Assembly (NCBI GenBank): GCA_025449935.1
Contig: JANWIJ010000042.1
Span: 1-64,000 of the forward strand
Direction of reading: 5' to 3'
From: Chitinophagaceae bacterium
Lineage (GTDB): Bacteria; Bacteroidota; Bacteroidia; Chitinophagales; Chitinophagaceae
DNA: 64,000 nucleotides
Positions 50,187 to 58,913 of this stretch are shown here, one piece after another (position 1 is the first letter of the stretch; the number at the start of each line of letters is the position of its first letter). Made by a program: the position numbers and the translations under genes. Below the pieces are notes generated by a model, which was not told where the DNA came from, searched no databases, and saw only the letters and a program-made list of their open reading frames with translations.

Positions 50187-52433
50187 TTATCGTCTTGATT
50201 TAACCGGCAATTTGATCAGGTTCCAGTTGGAGGCTGATTTCGTGAATCCTCTTGTACCTCCTTCGTTACCCATATTCAGCAGGTTGCCAAGCGGGCTGCC
50301 ACCCCGCGGGGTTCCGGCTCTCACTCCTTCCTGGTTAAACACCGCGGCATAATTGGGAATGGGCTCATCGGATGCGATCAGGAAATAATTGTCCGTTCCT
50401 ACCGGATCGGAAACCTCACCCTCGAACAACAGCACATCGCGGACAAGCTCTTTTTTACTGTCAAGCTTGGGGAACTGGTTGTTCACGTTGCCACCCTCGC
50501 TGTCGGGGTAACCAAGAACCATATTGCCATTTTTATCGATCATAAAAACATAAATATATCTTTTGGCGGCACTGGCACCCGTGTTTCCACTATCAGCCAC
50601 CAGGTGGAAGGCAATATTATCACCCAACCGGTACTCATGGTTGGTAATAGGCTTTTGTGTTGATTTATCGATAAGCTCAAGGCGGAAAGGAAAATTGCTG
50701 GTGCCTTCCTTAGGCGGGCTAAGTTGTAGCCAGCCCCTGATCTTTGACAGGCGCATGGCATATTCATAAATACTGTCGGCAATTGACTTGTTGGCCGCAC
50801 TCATATTGGTTTCAAGAGCGAACGTTTTTGTTTGAACCGGCATGGATTCAAGACTGTCGCGGGCCGAGGTTTGCGCACGGCGTAACCCATAGGACGGTTT
50901 ACCATTTTCATCAACAGTGCCGAAGAGCACGTAATTGGCGTCGTTGACATCATTAACGATAACCAAACTCTTATTCTGGCCGATTCTTTCTTTTATTGCT
51001 GCAGACAGACTCCTGGAAGTGGGGAGTTCAAAATATAAAGTGGAGTCTTGCTTACTTAATTGAAGAATACTGCCTGAAGTGATCGTGGACGGGGCCGGCT
51101 GATCTTTACCGTCAACATTCACCCGGTATTTTTCTCCATCAAAGAAAACCGTAGTATAGGGGTCTTGCTTTTCCAGGTCGTTAATCCATTTCACTTTTTT
51201 GGAAGCTTTAAGCTCGTTATTGACACCGGCCAGTCTTACCACCTCTTCATACGTCATATTCCCCGAAGGAATATACACTTTCAGCAAAGGTGCATCCGAG
51301 GATACCCAATTGGTAACCTCTACCAGTTCACCGGGTTTCAGATCCTTACTATCGCCTTTTATAACAACGGCAATTGATTTATTCACGCTAACGACTGATT
51401 CAACCTGGAGTTTTACCAGGGTGTCTTTTCCATTAAATTTTACCAGCTCGTTTTCTTTATACAGCCCCAGCGCAAACCCGCCCTGGAGGGTTACCCGGTT
51501 CCTATCAATACCAGTGATGGCAATTAAGGATTTGTCAGGCAGTGTTCCTTTTTCGATGCCGAATAAGGTTTGTTGCTGGCGGAGCGAGCTCCCACCAAGT
51601 ACAGGTTCCTGTTTCTTGCCATTACTTTTTAAAATAGCCCTGATACTGGTAAAAAGATTTATCGCAGACGCGTTGACTGACTGCTGTTGCAAAGCCTGCA
51701 TAAACGCAATGGTAAAAGCTCCGTGTGCGATATTATTTTCATCTCTTTGCTCCTGGGCATATTCATTGTCCTGCGCTGCCGACATGATCAGGAAGGTTCC
51801 CTCGGACCTTGTTTCAGGAATTACCGGCCGGGAGGCATCTTTCGCATCATAGTTGGCATCAGCAATAAACCGGTAGGAACCGGGATCGTTGGGTCCCCGG
51901 GAAAGTGAACCACTGTGGCAGCAATCCATAATGACAGTGAGTTTTACTCCTTTGTCAATAAACTGGTTAAATATCCCTGCCAGTTGTTTATCCCGGAGAT
52001 CTTCCACACCGGGCTTCCATGTATCACTGGGCACCATGGATTCATCAATTTTATCCACCTCGTTTGACAGGCTGTTCGGAACCCGGCTTCCATGCCCTGC
52101 ATAATATATAAAGGCGATATCGTTGGGTTCAGATTTTTTGAGCAATGCCAGCATTTGCTGTTCGATGGCCACCCGGGTGGCTGCATCATTATACAGGGTA
52201 TCTATTTTGCTGGCGTTAAACTGGAAGCGGGAAGAAATGATAGACTGCATTGACCTGGCATCATTGATACAGCCATCAAGGTCACGGAACACCGAACGGG
52301 CCGTACCCGCTATTTTGGTACCCGGAGGGGGAGTATACTTGTCAATGGCTATCAATAAAGCTCTTTTTTCCTGCGCGGCAACTGACAGGGTAATCATCAG
52401 TAAAATGAGTGCGGTGGTAAGTTGTTTTGGCAT
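50187..52433 (-). CDS. Exported caspase-family (C14) protein with DUF4384-like C-terminus
   Basis: Signal peptide; IAFIYYAGHGSRVP (His) and VIMDCCHSGSLS (Cys); C-terminal RLGDNIAFHLVADSG...YIYVFMIDKNGNMVLGYPD. Confidence 0.9.
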   Translation of the reverse strand: MPKQLTTALILLMITLSVAAQEKRALLIAIDKYTPPPGTKIAGTARSVFRDLDGCINDARSMQSIISSRFQFNASKIDTLYNDAATRVAIEQQMLALLKKSEPNDIAFIYYAGHGSRVPNSLSNEVDKIDESMVPSDTWKPGVEDLRDKQLAGIFNQFIDKGVKLTVIMDCCHSGSLSRGPNDPGSYRFIADANYDAKDASRPVIPETRSEGTFLIMSAAQDNEYAQEQRDENNIAHGAFTIAFMQALQQQSVNASAINLFTSIRAILKSNGKKQEPVLGGSSLRQQQTLFGIEKGTLPDKSLIAITGIDRNRVTLQGGFALGLYKENELVKFNGKDTLVKLQVESVVSVNKSIAVVIKGDSKDLKPGELVEVTNWVSSDAPLLKVYIPSGNMTYEEVVRLAGVNNELKASKKVKWINDLEKQDPYTTVFFDGEKYRVNVDGKDQPAPSTITSGSILQLSKQDSTLYFELPTSRSLSAAIKERIGQNKSLVIVNDVNDANYVLFGTVDENGKPSYGLRRAQTSARDSLESMPVQTKTFALETNMSAANKSIADSIYEYAMRLSKIRGWLQLSPPKEGTSNFPFRLELIDKSTQKPITNHEYRLGDNIAFHLVADSGNTGASAAKRYIYVFMIDKNGNMVLGYPDSEGGNVNNQFPKLDSKKELVRDVLLFEGEVSDPVGTDNYFLIASDEPIPNYAAVFNQEGVRAGTPRGGSPLGNLLNMGNEGGTRGFTKSASNWNLIKLPVKSRR

Positions 52434-52736
52434 GCTATCGGGCTTTTAAAAATTTGTATTGGGTTGTGAATGTGGGCTCATGAATGTCATCATACGGGAG
52501 TTCCGTGTCGGGTTCAGTTGAATGGCACTAATATAAACTGATTTTTGAAACAAAGAAGAATTTAATCTGTTTATTAACCGTTCAGATTGCGTGGCCGGCA
52601 AAAAGGTTGTACTCCGGGTTAAATATAATTGAACAAAAATTTTCATATGATAACAATATTAAACCACGCAACTGTGCCGGCCTATACCTGCTGGCAGGTA
52701 TTTTTGAGCATTCGGTCAAAGCCCTGGTTGGTTCTG

Positions 52737-53921
52737 TTAGGGGGTAAGCCCGTAAGTATCCGCTAATATTTTTTTGTATTCAGCGGGAAGCTGTGGATGC
52801 CGGTAGGCTTTTTCAGCAACGGTTTTTGCAGCTGTTTCATTTCCAAGGTTGATCTCGCAAACCAGTTGCATCAGGTAAAGCCAGTATTCTTTATCCTTAT
52901 CAAGGGGCCGGAATTTGAACAGCTTTAGTTGTGCGTTTATTGCCTGGTAATTTTCTTTTTCAAAGCTGGAAGAATAATCCAGCAGCCAACCGGCTATATC
53001 ATCAATACCCAGCGGCTGTTTAACATCCTTCAGGTATTGAATCAATAAAGCTGTTGCTTTTACATTGTCTTTATCTGCTTGTATGGCAATCCTGAATTGG
53101 AGGTCCTTGACCGCATAATTCTCTTTTTCGGGGCTGAATTTCCGGATCCCGAGCCGGAAAGAGTCAATATTATTATTGGTTCTTTCGTAGATTATTGCTG
53201 CCCGGCTAAACAGTAAATTATATAATACCGAGGTCGTTTTCTCTTTATCCCAGCCCAGCAACTTTTCTATTTTTGCCTTGTTTTGATGAAGATAGCTGAA
53301 TTGTTTATCGGTCAGTTCACTGGTATACATCAATACGGTCGCAGCAATGTCTCTATTACCCAATATATCGGGTTTCAGGGCCAGCCAGGATGCAATGATT
53401 GGTTCTTTATCCGGGTCCTCCAGTTGATCGGCCATGGATGCCCAATTCACAAAATCAGCATCGGTTAAAAGCTGTTTGCGGGCCTTTTCTTTAAGCGTGA
53501 AATATTGCATGGCCGGGTTTTTCGCATTTTTCCCAAGCTCTATGAATTGCGGCGCTTCCATGGCGCCGATGGATTTATGAACGAGGTTGCCCTCGGCAGA
53601 AAAGAATAATAATGTAGGATAAGATGTTACGTCAAATTCTTCAGACAGTTTAACTCCTTCACCCTCTTCCATATCAAATTTTACATTGATGTAATTGGCG
53701 TTAAAATAGGTGGCTACAGCTTCATCAGTATAAACCGAGTTTTCAAGGTATTTACAGGGACCGCACCAGCTGGTGTATGCGTCAAAGAAAATCATCTTGT
53801 TCTCCTTTTTGGCTTTTTCTTTGACCTGCTTCCAGGTTAGATTGCTGACAAAATTGATTTCAGCCGCGAAAGTGAGGATACTGAGCAGGAGGGCGGGTAC
53901 AAGGCCAGTTAGTTTCTTCAT
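52737..53921 (-). CDS. Exported thioredoxin-fold protein
   Basis: Signal peptide; MIFFDAYTSWCGPCKYLENSVYTDEAVATYFNANYINVKFD (WCGPC). Confidence 0.9.
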   Translation of the reverse strand: MKKLTGLVPALLLSILTFAAEINFVSNLTWKQVKEKAKKENKMIFFDAYTSWCGPCKYLENSVYTDEAVATYFNANYINVKFDMEEGEGVKLSEEFDVTSYPTLLFFSAEGNLVHKSIGAMEAPQFIELGKNAKNPAMQYFTLKEKARKQLLTDADFVNWASMADQLEDPDKEPIIASWLALKPDILGNRDIAATVLMYTSELTDKQFSYLHQNKAKIEKLLGWDKEKTTSVLYNLLFSRAAIIYERTNNNIDSFRLGIRKFSPEKENYAVKDLQFRIAIQADKDNVKATALLIQYLKDVKQPLGIDDIAGWLLDYSSSFEKENYQAINAQLKLFKFRPLDKDKEYWLYLMQLVCEINLGNETAAKTVAEKAYRHPQLPAEYKKILADTYGLTP

Positions 53922-54032
53922 GTTCCAGGTTTTTTTGTGGGTTTATTAATAATGACCAGATGCTGCTTCCTCCTACTATACATGGCTGAAGGCTGTTAAT
54001 TAATTCTTAAGCAGGTGCAAGTCATAACAGGA

Positions 54033-57000
54033 CTATTGGTTTAAAAAATCTTCGACATCCGTGCTCCCGTTCTGAATTGCCACTAACAAGGCCGTATTCC
54101 CATTTCGGTCTTTGGCCCGCTTGTCTGCGCCAAACTTTACCAACAATTGGGCGGCGGCCAGGTTATTACTGTAAGCTGCAGCCATAAGCGGGGTGAACAT
54201 ACCTGCTGACTCATTTGTGTAATTGATATTAACGCCGTTATTAACAAGCCATTCAAGGCTTTGCTGCTTTTTCTGAAAAATGGCCACAAAAACTGCACTA
54301 ATGCCTTCTCCATAGTGCCAGTAATCAAGGTCCAGTTTTTCTGCTTTATAAATTGAATCAGCGGATAATACGTTCCCGGAAGCCAGGAAACGCATCATCT
54401 CATAATGAATGCTTTCCCGTTGTTTTACTTTTTTAAAATCCGCCAGCATGGACAAAATAAAAGGGGTGGAGCGCAGCTTCAGTGTATCCATGTGCCAGGA
54501 CAGATCAACCTGTTCTTTCACCACGGCGCCCTTATCCAGCAAATAATAGACGATTTTTTCATGCCGGTTAATAGCGGCAAGGTATAAACAGCTGAATGGA
54601 AATTCTGATTTCAGGCTCATATCGGCCTTTTTCTCCAGGAGGTACTTTACGGCGGTAAAAGCGCCTTGCCGGCAGGCATAATGCAGGGCGGTGAAACCCC
54701 GTTCATCTTTTTTATTCACCGGAATTTTTTCCTGTTCAAGGCAAATTTTCAGTGTGGGAAGATGGTTGTTTTGTGCGGCCCAAAGGAATGCAGCAAAATA
54801 GGAATCACCGGATGAGAGCATGGCAATATCCTGGTATAAATTAGCCTGCCGGAATGAGGGTTGCTGCCTTCCTTTTGAAAGTCTTTTCACCATGGATGAT
54901 ACATAGTGCTGGAGTTCGCTGATAGAAAGAATGCTGTCCTTATCAAGATCGGCATCACCTGATTTGAAAGCCGTAAGCAGGCTATAGGTAAATAACCCAT
55001 TTTTTAAACTATCCGTTTCGAAGGCATATTCATTACCTGCGGAAGCGGCCATGATGTCTACGCCGTTGCCCTGGTTAAAATGATTGAATGCGAAATTAAC
55101 TATGGAAGAACGCTGTGATTTATTTTTTACCTTAAATCCCCTTGCCACGACGGCGCTCGTATCATCGCCCATGGTCTCTTCATAGATCATCGCCTCATCA
55201 TCCGACAGCCCGCTGTTGCAGGCATCAATCATCATTATCTTTTTCCGGGCCGGGCTTGCCGCTACGGCATTATTTAAATCATCGATGTTGAGTCCTGTCG
55301 CAGCTGGATTGCCGGCTTCCCAATTATATGAAGACAAATAATAACTCCCTGATGCAGTATCCAGCATGCCATGTCCTGCATAATAAACAATCACCTGGTC
55401 CCTGGCCCTTGCTTTTTGGAGAAAGAGGCGAACACTGTCAATCGTCCTTGCTGATACCCGCTCGTTGGAACTTGTATAGGCATGGACATTTTCAAAGCTG
55501 GAAGTTGTTTTGAAATATTTGTAAATATCCAGCATGTCTTTCGCGGCGTAACGGAGATTATTCCGGGGGTCATTATATTGTGAAAGCCCGATTCCAACAA
55601 AATAAAGGTCCTTCTTCTTTTCGGGCATGGCATTCACATAAACATAATCACCGGGTGTTTCTTTTCCATCTTTGTCAGTAAGACAAACGCGGATATGATT
55701 ACCGGCATCCACGAGACTTATTTCAGCAGTGAAGATTTTATTGCTATTAAATATTGCGGCTGGTTTTCCGGGCGTGGGCCATAAGGCTGTCCCGTTTACA
55801 TAGATCATCAGGCCCTGGACACCGGTTGCCGGGCCTTCCAGGGATATTGACAGGTTGACGCTTTGTTTTGAAAAATAAGGAACATTGTTCTTCCCGCTAA
55901 TAACCACATCAGCTGCGATGTCAGCGATTGAAAATCGCCTGGCCCTTTTTCCCGTCATATTGCTGATAGCGTTGATAACCTTGCTGTCGGCATAACCGAA
56001 AGCATCCAATACTTTGTCGGGACGATGAAATTTCGCATCCATCTGGAATGCCGGGTATTCTTTATCCTGTTCGGTCCAGGAAAGCATGTTGTAATATTTA
56101 TTCTCGCCCATATAATTCCCGTCGGGCAGCAGAACAAGGTAGCTGGGTTGCAGTTCTCCCAATTCGTTGTAAGTTCCCCGGTTGGCATCTAAAACAATTT
56201 CAGCCAGCTGCCTGCTTTTGCCGGCATCCCATACTTTTATCTTTTCATCGCGGCCAAGTGTATATACCAGTGAGCTATGGGGATCTGCGGTTATTTTTTC
56301 AATACCCGACTGCGAACCCGCAACAGCCATTTTTTTCACGGAATTATCCCAGGTGACAAGCTCATCCTCCTTTGTATAATATTCCATGATAAAACTGATA
56401 TATCGTTTATCAGGACTTACAACAAACCTGTCGGCGAAGGAATAACCTTCCGGGAAAGGGGTAACCTGGGTACTGTCAGCCAACTGAAAAATACCATGAC
56501 CGGTGACAAACTGTTTGCCGCCGGGCAGTACAAGGAGATCTCTTACCCGCCATTTACGCAATATTTTTTTTTCATCCAGCTTTATGATATGGATCAGTTT
56601 GGTTAAGCTGGTGGTTTGAGATTCCCAGTAGATGGTGAGTATGGAAGAGCTGCTGTCAAAACTGAATGCATCATACTTCCAGGACTGTTGAACAGGGTTT
56701 CCCTCATCATCTGTTAGCTTAATTGTGTGGAGGAGCAGTTGTTTGATATCATACCATTGCATTTCCCCTTTTTGTTTATTTAAAGCTGCCAGCGCATTCG
56801 GGAGGTGAATCCTGCAGCTGTCCGTTCCCGGGATATTCATCCGGAGATCAGTTCCCTTTTGCCATAAACCTGCCGGGGTATATGCCCGTCTGGCGGGACT
56901 ATATAATTTTTTTGTAGCGGCAAGGGGTTTATAATCTTTGCTTCCCAGGAACCGGGCGGTATTGATGTGATAGTCCTTCCGCAAGCCAACCGGTTCCATT

Positions 57001-58241
57001 TTACCGTTTGACAGGTCAAGAAATACGCCGTCGGAGAAATGACTGTTGACCTGCACCAGCAATTTACCCGGCTCGTCCGTCAGGTAAAAATTATCAATGG
57101 AAATGTTTTTGCGGGTGAGGCTGAAAAGATGCCCGGTATTCCGGAGCACTATATCTGCCCTGTCCTGTTGTGAATCTTCAATGAATGCGAAACAGCCCGT
57201 CGCAGGGCAATAGGCAAAATCGATTGCCACCTCTTTATACAAATCCCGGAAAGCCGCCGGTTCCGAAGTCAATAACGGGTAACTGATGGTTCCCTTGTTG
57301 ATTTTGGCAACATAATAAATACGATTCCTTATTTCTGTGGCGGATTGCTGCCGCCTGGTATTGGTCAGCCACACAGCTCCCGCCTCGTCCAGGACAAATG
57401 AATGATTTAACCGCATACGTGAAGCAAACTGGTAATCCTGTTCGCCCAGTGCAAAAAAATCTTTCACGGAAACCTTATCCAGCAGCTTCATCCCGCGTAT
57501 GTCAAACCATTGCAGGTAACCGGACAATAACACCAGGGTATCATTCCGGAATTGCATATTGGCAAAGAGGTCGCCTTCTTCAGGGACGGACAGCATCTTT
57601 TCAAAACGATCCCCTTTTTGTTTTAGAACAGCACGGGAAGTGGCCACCCATATTTCGCCATTGATGGTTTGAATGGCATTCACAGTTTCATGATCAATAC
57701 CGCGTATATGCTGCAATATTTTTCCTTCGGCAGAAAATTCTACGATCTGTTGCGGCATGGCAGTTGAAAATTCTCCCTCGTTATAGCATAGCCGGAGTTT
57801 CCGGGTACTAAAATCAATGTCAACCAGCGGGTAATATCCGAAACGTGGCATACTGAGTTCAGGAGACCTGATAGTTTTCGGTATGGGTGTGGAATGCACT
57901 ACCGACCCGGAAGGAAATTGTCTTTTTTGCAGGTAAAGGCTGTCTTTAGTTTCTGTGAGGGTATAAAAAAATGGCGCTGATGGATCGGCGATTAATAAGT
58001 CCGGTATAATTCCCGGGATTTTAGCAACAGGTATTCTTTTTTTCAGATCCGAGATAACAGCTGCATGGTCATCACCGGTGGTAACCAGGTACTGGCCGTC
58101 CGCGGAAAAGACAGTTTTTTTTATATCAAAATTTTCGTGCCAGGGAAGCAGGACAGGTTTTACGCCCGGTTGCTGGGCCTTTCCAGCAGAATAAAAAAAG
58201 CAAAGTATCAGAAAGAGGGCCGGATTAAAGCATCTTTTCAT
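54033..58241 (-). CDS. Exported multidomain caspase-family protein: beta-propeller-like N-terminus, caspase domain, ankyrin repeats
   Basis: Signal peptide; KKDLYFVGIGLSQYNDPRNNLRYAAKD; VIVYYAGHGMLD (His); IMMIDACNSGLSD (Cys); ankyrin GFTALHYACRQGAFTAVKYLLEKKAD, NGNTALLVAIQNGSTD. Confidence 0.9.
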   Translation of the reverse strand: MKRCFNPALFLILCFFYSAGKAQQPGVKPVLLPWHENFDIKKTVFSADGQYLVTTGDDHAAVISDLKKRIPVAKIPGIIPDLLIADPSAPFFYTLTETKDSLYLQKRQFPSGSVVHSTPIPKTIRSPELSMPRFGYYPLVDIDFSTRKLRLCYNEGEFSTAMPQQIVEFSAEGKILQHIRGIDHETVNAIQTINGEIWVATSRAVLKQKGDRFEKMLSVPEEGDLFANMQFRNDTLVLLSGYLQWFDIRGMKLLDKVSVKDFFALGEQDYQFASRMRLNHSFVLDEAGAVWLTNTRRQQSATEIRNRIYYVAKINKGTISYPLLTSEPAAFRDLYKEVAIDFAYCPATGCFAFIEDSQQDRADIVLRNTGHLFSLTRKNISIDNFYLTDEPGKLLVQVNSHFSDGVFLDLSNGKMEPVGLRKDYHINTARFLGSKDYKPLAATKKLYSPARRAYTPAGLWQKGTDLRMNIPGTDSCRIHLPNALAALNKQKGEMQWYDIKQLLLHTIKLTDDEGNPVQQSWKYDAFSFDSSSSILTIYWESQTTSLTKLIHIIKLDEKKILRKWRVRDLLVLPGGKQFVTGHGIFQLADSTQVTPFPEGYSFADRFVVSPDKRYISFIMEYYTKEDELVTWDNSVKKMAVAGSQSGIEKITADPHSSLVYTLGRDEKIKVWDAGKSRQLAEIVLDANRGTYNELGELQPSYLVLLPDGNYMGENKYYNMLSWTEQDKEYPAFQMDAKFHRPDKVLDAFGYADSKVINAISNMTGKRARRFSIADIAADVVISGKNNVPYFSKQSVNLSISLEGPATGVQGLMIYVNGTALWPTPGKPAAIFNSNKIFTAEISLVDAGNHIRVCLTDKDGKETPGDYVYVNAMPEKKKDLYFVGIGLSQYNDPRNNLRYAAKDMLDIYKYFKTTSSFENVHAYTSSNERVSARTIDSVRLFLQKARARDQVIVYYAGHGMLDTASGSYYLSSYNWEAGNPAATGLNIDDLNNAVAASPARKKIMMIDACNSGLSDDEAMIYEETMGDDTSAVVARGFKVKNKSQRSSIVNFAFNHFNQGNGVDIMAASAGNEYAFETDSLKNGLFTYSLLTAFKSGDADLDKDSILSISELQHYVSSMVKRLSKGRQQPSFRQANLYQDIAMLSSGDSYFAAFLWAAQNNHLPTLKICLEQEKIPVNKKDERGFTALHYACRQGAFTAVKYLLEKKADMSLKSEFPFSCLYLAAINRHEKIVYYLLDKGAVVKEQVDLSWHMDTLKLRSTPFILSMLADFKKVKQRESIHYEMMRFLASGNVLSADSIYKAEKLDLDYWHYGEGISAVFVAIFQKKQQSLEWLVNNGVNINYTNESAGMFTPLMAAAYSNNLAAAQLLVKFGADKRAKDRNGNTALLVAIQNGSTDVEDFLNQ

Positions 58242-58433
58242 AGCTTAAAAATAGGGATAATAATTCTTGCCGGATCCTGGCGTCCGTAACAGGCATCCAG
58301 CAGGAGGCAGCGGGAACGTATTTGGTTGCCCGGAAGAACAGGAATACTCAATATTAGGTATTGGAGCAAATAGTGACATCGGTAAATTGCTGATCCAAAA
58401 AGATCATATTTTCAAAACCTAAATTTTAATCAT

Positions 58434-58844
58434 ATGAACAAGATCAAAATGTTGTTCTTCTTCCTGATGCTAACGGCTACCGTGGCATACGGGCAAAACG
58501 ACAACGAAAAGAAAGTGACCAAAATTGAAAAGGGGGCAGTATTAACTGATGCTGACCTGGGGTTTTTAAGTATGGTGACCAATGCCGAACTGGCGGGTAA
58601 CCGCAGTGCTGCCAAAATCGAAGCCACTGTTGACGGGAAAACCTATACGGTAGGCCAAACGCTCACAAAAGCTGACGCTAAAGCTATTAATAATGCCATC
58701 AAGGAATACCAGAAAGCGAATCCCGGGGAGAAAAATCCGACAAGGAATACAGAGAGTGCCCGTGGCGGTCTTTGCTACTACTGGTATTGGTATTGCGATG
58801 GCTATGGAAACTGCTGGTGGTATAAGTACTGGTACTACTGTTAA
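58434..58844 (+). CDS. Small secreted protein with aromatic/Cys-rich C-terminus
   Basis: Signal peptide MNKIKMLFFFLMLTATVAYGQ; ends ARGGLCYYWYWYCDGYGNCWWYKYWYYC; followed by a terminator. Confidence 0.8.
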   Translation: MNKIKMLFFFLMLTATVAYGQNDNEKKVTKIEKGAVLTDADLGFLSMVTNAELAGNRSAAKIEATVDGKTYTVGQTLTKADAKAINNAIKEYQKANPGEKNPTRNTESARGGLCYYWYWYCDGYGNCWWYKYWYYC

Positions 58845-58865
58845 CAGGCCATTCTTAAAAGATTG

Positions 58866-58891
58866 AACCGGTTCCATGAGCCGGTTTTTTT
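58866..58891 (+). terminator. Rho-independent terminator
   Basis: AACCGG-TTCCATGAG-CCGGTT plus T run. Confidence 0.75.
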
Positions 58892-58913
58892 ATGCAGCAG
58901 ACTATGCACTTTC

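Noticed and set aside
51199-51852. 217-aa plus-strand ORF inside the first caspase gene
   Set aside because: Antisense shadow; Ser/Leu-rich composition typical of reverse-complement coding.
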